From assembly GCA_002989075.1 (NCBI GenBank), contig PSQN01000002.1, positions 388,097 through 452,096 of the forward strand: a stretch of DNA of 64,000 nucleotides, read 5' to 3'. The first letter of the stretch is position 1. The number at the start of each line of letters is the position of its first letter. The DNA is from Arthonia radiata (Eukaryota > Ascomycota > Arthoniomycetes > Arthoniales > Arthoniaceae). A model generated the notes under the pieces. The model was not told the origin of the DNA. It saw nothing but the letters and a program-made list of their open reading frames with translations, and did not search any database. This document shows positions 1 through 9,697 of this stretch, piece by piece. A program made the translations under genes and the position numbers.

Positions 1-421
1 GTCATCGTACGAATCTGTGGCCGCACCAAAAAGCACAACCGCCTCATAACGCTTAGTACAATCGAGAAAGGTGCCCAACGCCTTTGTGCCGCTACCGACA
101 CCGAGAATCAATACGCCGGAAGCTGCCGGATCCAGCGTACCGCCATGACCCATCTTGACCTTGGCCTCCTCTTTCCGCTTCCATCGCTTCTTGTTGTTCA
201 CCAGGTTCTGATTGTTATGCAAACGCTCGCGCTCGGACTCTATCCATGGCGCAAACAGCTTGGATTTGTTGAAGTGTTCGATCAAATCACGTATGACTTG
301 TGCGGAAGAGATGCCGGAGGGTTTGTTGACGGCTGGCCTGCGTGAGCTTCTAAGCTGGTGGTTGCTTCTGTGCACGGTGGGGTGGGAGATTACCGAAGAC
401 GCCTTCGAGATGCTGCACCAT
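1..421 (-). CDS. PUS4: tRNA pseudouridine-55 synthase Pus4/TruB, C-terminus beyond window
   Basis: Converts U55 of the T-loop of tRNAs to pseudouridine, in nucleus and mitochondria in fungi. The minus strand reads MVQHLEGVFAVNKPSGISS, the family's N-terminal opening, and later GGTLDPAASGVLILGVGSGTK, which carries the catalytic Asp of the GTLDP box, then a KRYEAVVLFGAATDSYDD stretch typical of TruB. Exon 1 is 421-394, a 61-nt GT-AG intron covers 393-333, and exon 2 runs from 332 off the window. The splice is supported because it restores the EGVFAVNKPSG family sequence exactly. The gene is divergent from the RFTS-domain gene that starts at 771. The rest of the protein lies outside the window. 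Confidence 0.9.
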
Positions 422-770
422 CCTGAGAGCGAGGGATGCCTGGCTCACGACTCCGCGGTTTCTGCGAAGTGGATTGCCGCGGACGAGGTGATTCTGCATG
501 GCTTCGCAGCTCACTGAAGAGGAGAAGTGAGCTTGGGTGGTGGAGCCATCCGTCACTGGCCAATGACTCGTGAGATCTTGGCATTTTCGAGGACGCGATC
601 GTGGGGTCCACGCGTGCTGCCTTCTTTTGCGCCGATGGTTGCGATATATTTATATCAACCTGCTCGAGGCTCTTCCCGATCCCAATCTACTTATTATGCA
701 TCTGATAACCACTTGACGAGTATTTGGAGTCTCTTAGTGCTCATCCGCGGGTAGTGACCGACCTGGCGCA
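422..770. promoter_or_regulatory. Divergent intergenic promoter region
   Basis: This 349-bp gap separates two genes that start in opposite directions (Pus4 on minus, RFTS protein on plus), so it should hold both promoters. An AT-rich TATA-like stretch (gatatatttatatcaacc) lies near 639-656. No RNA gene or other coding sequence is visible. Promoter function is inferred from the layout only. Confidence 0.5.
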
Positions 771-2326
771 ATGAAGAATCCCATTCCCGAACTCGACATC
801 TTCAAGCCCGTCCCCGCCTCGTTGAAGGACGAGAACGACTGGCCCATCTTTCCTATCAATAATGCGGAGATCGCATTTGAGAAGACTGGCGAGCTGGCGA
901 ACCTACTTCTCAATGACGAGGGCAATCCTATGAGAGTGACGGGTCGAATCGAGCAACTCGATCGCGAAGAGAAGTGCCATTGTATGAATCCTTTCAGGAC
1001 GTCCAGGACGCGGTTCACTAACATCGGCGCTCTGTAGTAATCGACCGAGACTCAGTACCCGCCAACATCCTCATATCCGCCATTCAACGCTTCTCGTTCG
1101 GCCAGTATGACGATGGGACAGCTACCTTCTGGGTCCGCGGCCGCGCGGGCTGGTTCGAGATCTCCCCTTCACGACGCTATAAAGCAGTCTTCAACGAGAT
1201 GGCCGAGGCTATCAAGATACTCTACTTCATTGCTGATACGTTCCACGAGATGCCCACGCGGAAGCAGGTGCGCAAGACGAGTCCAGAGACCCTATTCGAG
1301 CAGTATGCGGAGGATGCTGTATACAAATGCGCGGATGTGGGAGAGGCGCGAAGACGCTACATAAGGCACGCGCATGCACTGTGCGCGCTCATGCGACAAG
1401 GAAAAGAGGGCATCTCATGGAAACCGACCGAGATATTCAAGTTCCTGAACAGCGCCCCGGCAGAAGTGAGTGGCCCAGCACGTTCACATCTGCTTCGAAT
1501 GCTCACCTACTGCTAGGAATCCCCCGAACTGGAAGAGACGCCCGAAGACGACGCCACACTGCAAACACCGCAACGCCTCACAAACGAGGCCAACAGCTCT
1601 GACGAAGAAACCGCCGCACACCTTGCTCGCAAAGGCAAATCTGCATTGCGACCCAAGATCGGCAAAGGCAAAGGCCGTGCCTCATCGAAAAGACCTTCAG
1701 CAGACCGCATTGAGCTTCAAGAAGAAGACGAAGACATCGAGATGGACGACATACCCGATTCTGCCACACCACTCCGTCGCAAGAGTGAAGACCAGATAGA
1801 TAACCGCTCGCCTAAGCGGCGTCGCGGCCGACCACCGAAGGACAAGCCGATCGAAGCAGACCTGCCGCAACAGCCTCCGACCTCCACGGTGCCAGAGGAC
1901 GAACCCCAAGAAGCCACCCTGCCCCTTCAAGACCGCAAACCCTCTCAGAAAGCACCGCAGAAGCTTCCAACAGCCCGAGTCACAATCAAGACATCACCCC
2001 TACCCTCGTTCGAACCCAATGCGCCGGGAGATGTGTGGTCCTGCTCTTTCGACGGCTGTTCGCATAGGATCTTCGGCGCCAGCACGCAAGCCAGCAAAGG
2101 GCTGATCGAGGAGCACTATAAGATGCATGCGCACGACAGCCAGAAACAGCTGGATGTGGTGTATGCTGAGGAGCGGCCGTATCTGCCTGTGGGAAATCTG
2201 ATCAACCGAATACGGGAGATGGCGGCGAAAGGCGGCGGCGGCGCCGCGGTAGAGAAGGAGAAGCAGGTCCCGCCGTGGAAGAGGGAGTTGATGGAGTTGT
2301 CCAAGGGCGTGGAGCGGAAGTATTGA
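771..2326 (+). CDS. RFTS (DNMT1 replication-foci)-domain protein with C-terminal Cys/His finger
   Basis: Three exons: 771-981, 1038-1465 and 1517-2326, with 56- and 51-nt GT-AG introns (CTAAC branch near 1015-1020), giving 482 residues. The first ~230 residues resemble the RFTS fold (pattern PIFPINNAEI ... ANILISAIQRFSFGQY ... WFEISPSRRYK ... ILYFIADTF). An acidic and basic low-complexity middle follows, with an AT-hook-like KRRRGRPPK. Near residue 370 lies WSCSFDGCSHRIFG followed by EEHYKMHAH, a C-x4-C plus His finger. There is no methyltransferase domain. RFTS domains occur in DNMT1 and in fission-yeast Raf2/Dos2, part of the CLRC H3K9 methylation complex, so a heterochromatin role is possible but unproven here. 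Start chosen as the first ATG that gives the domain intact. Confidence 0.8.
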
Positions 2327-2629
2327 GGCTTGCGTGGCGGCCAGCTCCTCTCGATGTCGAATGACCCACGCAGTGTGCTTGAGAAATGCCATGATGATGG
2401 GCCTTCGCTTAGTGACAGATATGATACTGATGAGATACCCTGTGAATAGACACATTCTTAGTGGTGTTTTTTTCTTGACAAACACCTCGCTCCCGCACGC
2501 CTCGCTAACCTCACCTTGACCCTCCGCTTTCGCGTGTTCGCTTCTACTGCGCCCATCGCTCATGGCATGCCCCTGCTATATCTTCACGGTCTCAAGTCTT
2601 CGCATGAATTCACGAACCGGTTCTATAAC
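2327..2629. other. Short convergent intergenic gap
   Basis: About 300 bp between the ends of two convergent genes (RFTS protein and the HSBP1-like protein). It should hold both 3' UTRs. I see no coding sequence, and no terminator motif that can be named. Confidence 0.5.
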
Positions 2630-2995
2630 TCACGAACCACCACCCCTCACAACCCCCTCGATCCGATCCAAACGCCTCGTCATCTCATCCAACCGTGCCA
2701 CAATATCCTCGCTCTCCCTCTGATACTTCTGCCGCAGATCCGCCAGTAGTAGATCGATCGTCGCGCTCAACTCTGCGTTCTGCGGGACAACAGCACTCGT
2801 TTGACTCCGAACTTGTGTATCTTGAGCGCTGACCTCGCGTGAGTTCGAAGCGGGCGGAGTGGCGGAGGAGGCAGGAGGGTCGGACAAAGCGGTGATAGGG
2901 TTGGAGGCGGCGCGGTATTGCAGGTATGTGGGTGACTTGTCGGTGTTGGTGGGGGGGAGGCCGTTGGGTTTGGGTGTGGGGTCGGCGGAGGGCAT
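2630..2995 (-). CDS. HSBP1-like small coiled-coil protein
   Basis: Single exon, 121 residues. The C-terminal ~45 residues (SATIDLLLADLRQKYQRES then EDIVARLDEMTRRLDRIEG) match the heat-shock-factor-binding-protein-1 pattern: a hydrophobic heptad helix with the conserved R-[IL]-D-[ED]-M..R-[IL]-D-x-[IL]-E signature. HSBP1 proteins are small trimeric coiled coils that bind heat shock factor in animals; in other eukaryotes a role in WASH-complex assembly has been described. The first ~70 residues are Pro/Ser/Thr-rich and probably disordered, longer than in the animal protein. Start is the only good ATG ahead of the domain. The gene is convergent with the RFTS gene. Family assignment is good; cellular role here is unknown. 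Confidence 0.75.
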   Translation of the reverse strand: MPSADPTPKPNGLPPTNTDKSPTYLQYRAASNPITALSDPPASSATPPASNSREVSAQDTQVRSQTSAVVPQNAELSATIDLLLADLRQKYQRESEDIVARLDEMTRRLDRIEGVVRGGGS

Positions 2996-4227
2996 CGTGT
3001 TCTTGCTCTACTCCTAATCCTTGATGAGATTTGGTGGACGTGGATTGTCGGACAAGGTGAGAGGGTACACGCGCTGTCACGTGCTATCTTGTTGCACCAG
3101 CCACAGGCGTTCGTGGGCCCGCCACAATCGCACACAAAAGCGCCAAAAGCCTTTCCAACGAGCGTGTTTTGGGGGCCAGAAGTGAGTTTTGAATTTGTTT
3201 ACGTGAGCAAATGAGGAAAGGCGGCGGGAGTGGGCCGAGATGAACCGCGGGTGACGTCGATGGACGAGCTTCCCTGAAGATTGCGAAGTGTTGATATTCT
3301 CAAATTCTCATAGGGAAAGATCTGATCAGAAGTTGAGCGCGTCGGTGGGCGTCGGCCCGTTGCAGCCCGCACTTGACGTCACTCTGCTCTCGAAGAGGTA
3401 TCAAGAAGGATGCCGGAGGAGAAGCACCGATTTGAAGATCGTTGTCGGTGTCACGGCGCTGTAGAAGTGTCGCGGTATCTACATTGCCGTGATAACGAGG
3501 GATACACGAGCATCCTCCAAGGCGGGTGTGCATCATTCTGTGGTACCTAACGGTAGCTCCATGGAGCTCGCGTGAGTAGTTTCCATGCTTCAGCTCATGC
3601 GCTCAAGATGCAACACCGTTTCCAAACACCTGGATTGGATCAACTTCAAGCCTGTCCGTCCGTATCGACTTGAAGCTTGAAACCGGACTAAGCGTTCCGA
3701 CTTCCGGCACTTTGGCACATTAGCGCGATGGCAAATGTGGCAGGTGCGGCTAACGCTTAGTACTGTACCTGCATGTACTCAATCCTTCCACCGCGACGGT
3801 AAGTTTGGTGACGACTTCACATCATCCTGTTCCTATCCGCGAATGGGCCTGGTATTCGTGTCTACCACACACAATCTAAGGCCCCGGGGAGAATTTTGCA
3901 AGTCGGTAGACTCGTTCGATTGTGCCGTCGCTACCTACTATGTTCGCTAGCTACAATGTACCTTCCGCCCGGGTGCCTGGACGCCTCGTCCGCGGGGCCG
4001 CCGCGCTCAACGGCTTTCAGCGACTATCATGTCTCTGCAACTGCTCATGAGCTCTCAGATTATATAAAGTGCCCTCAGCCACAGGCGAGCAGGGCCACCG
4101 CATGGCCCTAGATCCGCTTGACTGTAGCCTTATCTGACACACCTTCAACTAGGTTATAGCAAGCGTTTGACTGAAGCTGTCAGATGGTTGGTTTGATTCA
4201 GAGCAACAGATTTAGGCGACGCTGAAG
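2996..4227. other. Intergenic region, no supported gene
   Basis: About 1.2 kb between the HSBP1-like gene and the membrane-protein gene, which point away from each other, so it holds two promoters. Short open frames on both strands show no recognisable protein pattern and no convincing splice signals. No tRNA-like structure or repeat was recognised. Confidence 0.45.
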
Positions 4228-5867
4228 ATGGCGGCGCCGCCACGCGATTTTGGCGAGGACTATTGTAAACATCCCAAGCAAGCTTGTTTCCCTTTCGAAC
4301 GCTGGAGAGCGGATCCTGACATAGCTGGCCGAGGTGTAAGTGTTTCCTCTGAGCCTAAAACTAAATCAATCTAATCTCTATCAGGTCATCATTGCATTCG
4401 GTGCGACCTCTGTCATTACGCTCTTAGTTATCATCGTTGGCTACTTCTTGGACGCAATCCGCGACGAGGAAGAAGATGGCCTTCTCAATGACCTCGATCA
4501 TCGGATTGTGCGCGGCGTCAGCAATTTCTGCAAGAGAACTACACGCGTGTCTGTTCCGATACCAGGCTCAAAGCGCGGCCGGCGCGATGCACTTGAGCGC
4601 TTTGTGCTTGTATTGAGCGACCAACAGATCGTGACAGGACTCGCCATATCCATCATCGGTTTTGCAAAGCATTGCACAATGTCCAGCTATCACTTCTTCG
4701 TGATCGTGGCTTTGGTCTGGTTCTCTTCTACGACGCATTTATCAACGCTTTCCCTTCTTCAAAACTACTTACGCACCCACACGCGGCTGAGGTATACGCG
4801 CCTCGTCGGCATGTTCGCTCTCTATGTCATGCTAATGGTTGGTATGGTCGTGCTATACACAACTGAATCGTTCCGAGTTCCGGTACAATGTCGTTTGAAG
4901 AGACTCTCTCTTGACGGCACGCCGCCGCGAAACTACGCCACCGCAATAGCGCTGTTCGCTTACCTGACCGTCGCTTATTTTTCCAGACTCGCCAAGCTAT
5001 CTCTTCCGCCGAACAAGACGAAGATGCAGACATCACACAAACGGCGCCAATACTACGGGGACCGCATCAGTCACGCGTCCTATACTGGCCCATCCTCGTT
5101 TCTGGGCGGCTTCCAGCGCGCATTCGCTACCTTCACCTTTACCTTCCTTGAATTCCTCGACTCGTTCTTGTGGCAGATCATATGGCTATTCTTTGGCAAC
5201 TTCTACGGCATCCGCCAGCTATACTGGGTTCAGCACTGGGTGCGCGATTCTATTATTTTACCTGAAGGCCAAGGGAACGAAAATGAGTTCGGATCTGGCC
5301 AACTCTTGGCCTTGTTGCTGCTTGCGCTTCCGGTCCTTGCGGCTATTGAGGCCTTCTCAGGCAAGTTTGCAGACGCTCCTCGTCTGTGTCAAAGGCTGAC
5401 AGCCTCCAGATGTTAGAAAAGATGAAGAGCATGACAAGCCTCAGCGTCTCCAGACTGGGGTTACGGCGCAAAACATTTCAGAAAACCCAGATAGACCAGC
5501 AGCACCTGAGCGAGCCGAGTCTCGAACACACCTGCTTGCTGGCCAGTCACACTCTTACGTCCCGCTGCAGGAATCCTCAGTTGCGTCCGAGGAGCTGACC
5601 GCATCCGTCCCTGGAACTTTTGCCATCTTTGGCTGTCTCTTTGCGTACACCCTCTCTACGCTCATCGTCGTAGCTTGGTACGTGGCATATACTATTAACG
5701 AGAAGACAGCTGCTGGTGTTGATGCTGGCCTGATCATGTCGGGTGCTTTGCTGTTGGTCGCGGTGCTTACATACCTGGACGATCTGAGGAGGCCGGAAGG
5801 TCTGACAGACAATGCATGGGTGAGGCTCGGGCTGACGATAAAGCAATGGCGGCCGGGCTCGAGGTAA
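4228..5867 (+). CDS. Polytopic fungal membrane protein, function unknown
   Basis: Three exons: 4228-4335, 4385-5360 and 5410-5867, 513 residues. The N-terminus has Cys and a PDIAGRG turn followed at once by the first membrane helix (IIAFGATSVITLLVIIVGYF), a layout I recognise from uncharacterised Pezizomycotina membrane proteins that begin C..F..NPDIAGIGV. About eight hydrophobic segments follow, including VGMFALYVMLMVGMVVLY, FLWQIIWLFFGNFYGI, LLALLLLALPVLAAI and IFGCLFAYTLSTLIVVAWYV. A polar loop rich in Glu/Gln lies between the last helices. The first intron is GT-AG. The second begins GCAAGT and ends CCAG, a GC-AG intron, and is needed to connect the C-terminal helices in frame. No transport or enzyme motif was seen. 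Confidence 0.8.
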
Positions 5868-6287
5868 AAGAACCAAAGAAGAAGTTTGCGTCTTGTTGAT
5901 CAAAAACTGACAACAATGAGTTAGGCTGTTTTCTTGTTGAGGGTGTAGTACGCTCTGAGCCTTTCGAGTAGCGACGGCAAGGTTCCACGAAGCAAAAGAC
6001 CTACGACGAACTTTGAGAAACTATCTGACTGCAACGTCCTGGATGAGAAGTATGCACAAAAGCGTGCTGGTTGCAAAAGCCAATCTATGATGATGTGAAG
6101 AAGTGCTTTCATTATAATTGACTTTCTCTGTCGGTAATGATGTAACTTTCGCCGACTGAGCTGTAAAACCGTACATTGCTCATTTCTCGTCCAATACTGA
6201 CTGCGCTCACAATAGTCTCATAGAGATGTACATCGCTCATCTATCTTTCTTCCAATTTCGGTAACGCTCACAGGAACCCCCTGTAGA
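5868..6287. other. Convergent intergenic gap
   Basis: 420 bp between the 3' ends of the membrane-protein gene and the SRR1-like gene. It contains only short frames without family resemblance. Expected content is 3' UTRs; nothing else is visible. Confidence 0.45.
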
Positions 6288-7346
6288 TCACGAATCCCCA
6301 TCCTTCCTCCAATAAATCTGCAACCCATTAAACGCCTGACAAACCCGCCCATCACTCGTAATCTCCACCTCCGCTTTCCCTCCCTCTCGTACCTTCTCGA
6401 AACACTCTCCCACAATAGGCTTCCCACGCCTATTCCTGTACTTTTTCGCATGCGGAAAACCCTCCCCTTCATACCCCTTAGTAACGTTCCTGCACAGCCA
6501 TCCCAACCGCTTGTCCCTCCTCGCCTCAGGCTGATCCTGCGGCTTCAGCGAATACCACATCATCGCCGCAGGCCCCTGGCCCTGCTTAAACTGCTCGTTG
6601 CACAATCGGCGCGGGAGCGCGTAGCTGGGGAAGAACGGCGCGAAGACTAGTGTGCTTTCGTCGATGAGTGACCAGATTTTGTTGTTTTCGATGACGGTCA
6701 CGCCGTGTTCGGTGAGGAGCTGCTTGTCCAGCTCCTCGAAGTCGGGGTCTTGCGCGTAGATTGTGATTTTGTCGACTGCGTTTGATGTGCAGGGCTGGCG
6801 TGAGGGGTGGTGGGCGATGCACGCTACTAGGTCGAGGAGACACGCTAGTTGGATTGTGGAGTTGATCCTGGCTCGGCTGTCGGGTGGTTTTGCGATGGTG
6901 CCGAGGGCGAGGCAGGCGATGGTTTTGATGGAGGAGATTGGTGTGGATTGCTTGGACGCGAGGGACTGTTGGAGACGCTTTCTGGTTCTGCTGTTGGTCC
7001 AGTGGTTGGTGCCGTCGGCTAGGTGAGTGCGCATGGCGTTGATGTCGGGCGCCCATAGTCGGACCGGGTGGATATAGTCGTTGTCATCGTCTTCGTCCGA
7101 GTCGGATTCGGTGCAGTCGGACTCGTAGTGCAGGATTGGTGCTTCGTGTTGGAACTGCGTTTGGTGTTTTGGTTGAGAGTGGCGTGTGTCAGGGTAGATA
7201 TAGACACTGTACTCGTCGTCCAGGTCGCTGATCAGTGCGCGAGGGTGGGTGAAAACCATTTCGTTGCTTTTTGCGAGATTTGTTGGGACTCGGTACAGTA
7301 TCGCGCTGACAGTTGCAGAGTGCTCGATGCGAGGCTGTTTGTCCAC
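6288..7346 (-). CDS. SRR1-like domain protein
   Basis: Single exon, 352 residues. The C-terminal two-thirds follow the SRR1 pattern: SIKTIACLALGTIAKPPDS, then an Ala/Leu-rich helix (QLACLLDLVACIAHHP), then DKITIYAQDPDFEELDKQLL followed by TEHGVTVIENN, and STLVFAPFFPSYALPRRL. The family is named after Arabidopsis SENSITIVITY TO RED LIGHT REDUCED 1; the yeast relative Ber1 is linked to microtubule stability. No biochemical activity is firmly assigned to the domain. The ~120-residue N-terminal extension contains an Asp/Glu/Ser acidic stretch. Divergent from EBP2. Start is the first ATG of the frame; a later start would still keep the domain. Confidence 0.75.
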   Translation of the reverse strand: MDKQPRIEHSATVSAILYRVPTNLAKSNEMVFTHPRALISDLDDEYSVYIYPDTRHSQPKHQTQFQHEAPILHYESDCTESDSDEDDDNDYIHPVRLWAPDINAMRTHLADGTNHWTNSRTRKRLQQSLASKQSTPISSIKTIACLALGTIAKPPDSRARINSTIQLACLLDLVACIAHHPSRQPCTSNAVDKITIYAQDPDFEELDKQLLTEHGVTVIENNKIWSLIDESTLVFAPFFPSYALPRRLCNEQFKQGQGPAAMMWYSLKPQDQPEARRDKRLGWLCRNVTKGYEGEGFPHAKKYRNRRGKPIVGECFEKVREGGKAEVEITSDGRVCQAFNGLQIYWRKDGDS

Positions 7347-8169
7347 GAACGCGGATATCGTTCAGGTTGAGATGTATTAATACTCTGACAATGCTGTAAT
7401 ACTCCGACAAAAATTGTGGAAGCTTGTTGATGGCACTGTGAGAGGGACTGAGAAGAGAAAGGGAAGGAAAGGTGCCATTCTTATAATGGGAGCCTTGTGC
7501 TGTGACTCAATGCGTGGACAGTGGATGGGATGACTATGCAATACTGACAACACGACCCCCAAATGGGATGAAACAGCGCTGGGTCCCTCATACTCGACTC
7601 TTTCAATCTGATATGTAGAGGAGGGCATAGTAGACATTGAACAGTATTTCGTATATTACATCTTTCGAAACCTTGACAAGGGGCCGGACCTTTTGGCCGT
7701 ACAGCCTTTTTCTGTGCACACATCCCAAAAGATTTATTTGACCTACATCATGCTGCACATGACAGTCTACGGTCATCGACTTCGGAACTTCTGAGCTTAC
7801 AGGAGGGAAGCCAGCAAGGGGAACTTTGCTAATCACTGACTGCGGTGCCTGCATCGCAAACCCTGCGGTGTGGCTGCAGATTACTTTGAAAATCATCGGG
7901 TTCCCCACTATGGGCGCCGCGAGCATGCCTGAATATCAGGATAACACAGGAGTTGCCTTTGAAGATGAAGGATGTTCCGTCAGGAGGGAGAGGGAATCTT
8001 GGTGGTTAGGAGCCAAAAGAGTTCTGTGCCGCACGCGCTCCTCTAGTTAAATTTCGCCAAGATTTCGTAAGCGCGCCCAAGCTCGTACCTCGGAAAATTG
8101 CTGCAGACATTGAACGTGCCTTCAATATAGAGCAGCAGAGCATCCACTCATTCATCGAGAAAATCAAAA
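7347..8169. other. Divergent intergenic region
   Basis: About 820 bp between the starts of the SRR1-like gene and EBP2, so it should contain both promoters. Short frames in it lack any protein-family signal. No repeats or RNA genes recognised. Confidence 0.45.
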
Positions 8170-9483
8170 ATGTCCGGACGCAGTAGCAAGCTCCGTCTCG
8201 CACTCGACAATGAGAAAGGTCGCAATATTCCACTCGAGAAGCAACGCAAGCATGAGAAGGAAGTTGCGAGACAGAAGCGCGCGAAACAGCAGAAGCAAGC
8301 GGATAAGGAGTTGATGAGCGGTGCGTTACAGAATGGAGGGAGTGTGGGAAAATTCAAGAGTATCGATAAGCCGGGGGAGAGGACTTTACTCGAACAAGCT
8401 GCTGATGAGTCGAGCGGCTGGGAGGATGAAGAGGCACAGGAGGACGAAGATGATGCAAGTGATGGCTTTGAAGAGTTCGATGACGACGGTGCGTTGGTAG
8501 AAAACGTGAAGAAACCGGACAAGGTCAATGGTGTTTCGGCCGCAGAGGCTGCTGTAGCCGCAGATGGTGCAGATGACCGCGGAGAAGACGAGGATGAAAT
8601 AGACGAAGAGGAGGACGAAGACGACGCCAACGACCAAGAAGAACGAGAAGACGTCCCCCTCTCCGACCTCTCCTCCGTCGCCTCCTCCCAAGACATCACG
8701 CCCCACCAAAAGCTCACTAAAAACAACATCCCCGCCCTCCAGAAAGCCCTCAAATCCTTCCAGTATCCTCTGGAAAAGCTCCCATTCTCAACACATCAAG
8801 CTATCACATCCGCTGAATCCACCTCAATACCCGACACCAACGACGACATTGCCCGCGAATCCGCCCTGTATGCACAGTCCCTGGACGCAGTAAAGCGGGG
8901 CCGCGCATTACTGATGGCTGAAGGTGCGCCCTTCACAAGACCGCAAGATTACTTCGCGGAAATGGTGAAGACGGACGAACACATGGGCAAGGTCAAAGGC
9001 CGGCTTGTCGAGTCCGCGGCTGCGCGAAAGGCAAGCGAAGAAGCGAAGAAACAGCGTAACCTCAAGAAGTATGGCAAGCAAGTGCAGCAAGAACGACTAA
9101 AAGAGCGCGCTCAGCAGAAGCGGGAAATGCTGGATAAGGTGTCCGCGCTGAAACGGAAGCGGAGAGACACTGGCGGTGTGGGCGGAGAGCTGCAGCGGGA
9201 AGAAGATCTGTTCGATGTGGCCGTCGACGATGCAGCCGGAGACGAGCGGGCGACGAAGAGAGCGAAGAACGAAAAGGGTGACAAAGGGGCGCCGAACAAG
9301 AAGCGCCAAGCGAAGGATTCGAAGTTTGGCTTTGGCGGGAAGAAGCGACATACGAAGAGTAATGACGCGGCGAGTACGGCGGACATGAGGGGCTTTTCTG
9401 TGAAGAAGATGAAGGGTGGCGGTGCTGGTGGAAAGGGCAAGCCGGCGAAGAGATTGGGGAAGAGTCGGAGGCCGAAGAAGTAG
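8170..9483 (+). CDS. EBP2: Ribosome-assembly factor EBP2
   Basis: Single exon, 437 residues. EBP2 is a nucleolar protein needed for pre-rRNA processing and assembly of the 60S subunit. The N-terminus is basic (KQRKHEKEVARQKRAKQQKQ), the middle is a long Asp/Glu-rich region, and the conserved core is clear: ESALYAQSLDAVKRGRALL, then GAPFTRPQDYFAEMVKTDEH and MGKVKGRLVESAAARK, followed by a Lys/Arg/Gln helix. The C-terminal third is Lys/Gly-rich (FGFGGKKRHTKSN-like and RLGKSRRPKK), typical of nucleolar proteins. Length agrees with the family. The start context is a good fungal one (tcaaaaATGtcc). Convergent with the PDI gene. Confidence 0.95.
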   Translation: MSGRSSKLRLALDNEKGRNIPLEKQRKHEKEVARQKRAKQQKQADKELMSGALQNGGSVGKFKSIDKPGERTLLEQAADESSGWEDEEAQEDEDDASDGFEEFDDDGALVENVKKPDKVNGVSAAEAAVAADGADDRGEDEDEIDEEEDEDDANDQEEREDVPLSDLSSVASSQDITPHQKLTKNNIPALQKALKSFQYPLEKLPFSTHQAITSAESTSIPDTNDDIARESALYAQSLDAVKRGRALLMAEGAPFTRPQDYFAEMVKTDEHMGKVKGRLVESAAARKASEEAKKQRNLKKYGKQVQQERLKERAQQKREMLDKVSALKRKRRDTGGVGGELQREEDLFDVAVDDAAGDERATKRAKNEKGDKGAPNKKRQAKDSKFGFGGKKRHTKSNDAASTADMRGFSVKKMKGGGAGGKGKPAKRLGKSRRPKK

Positions 9484-9697
9484 GTGAGACGTAGGCTTAC
9501 TGGATCGTTGATTGTAATGAGAGCATGGCGCTTGTGGCCGGTTGAGCACCCATTGTCGTCTACATACTCATGTCAGATGCCTCGTACAATGTCAATCCTG
9601 TCTAACGTGACCAACATGATGCACCAAATTCGTTCGCGCTGACGTATGACTGCGTATTAATCATCATTTCTTTTCGTTGACGGAGGCCACCAAGCAT

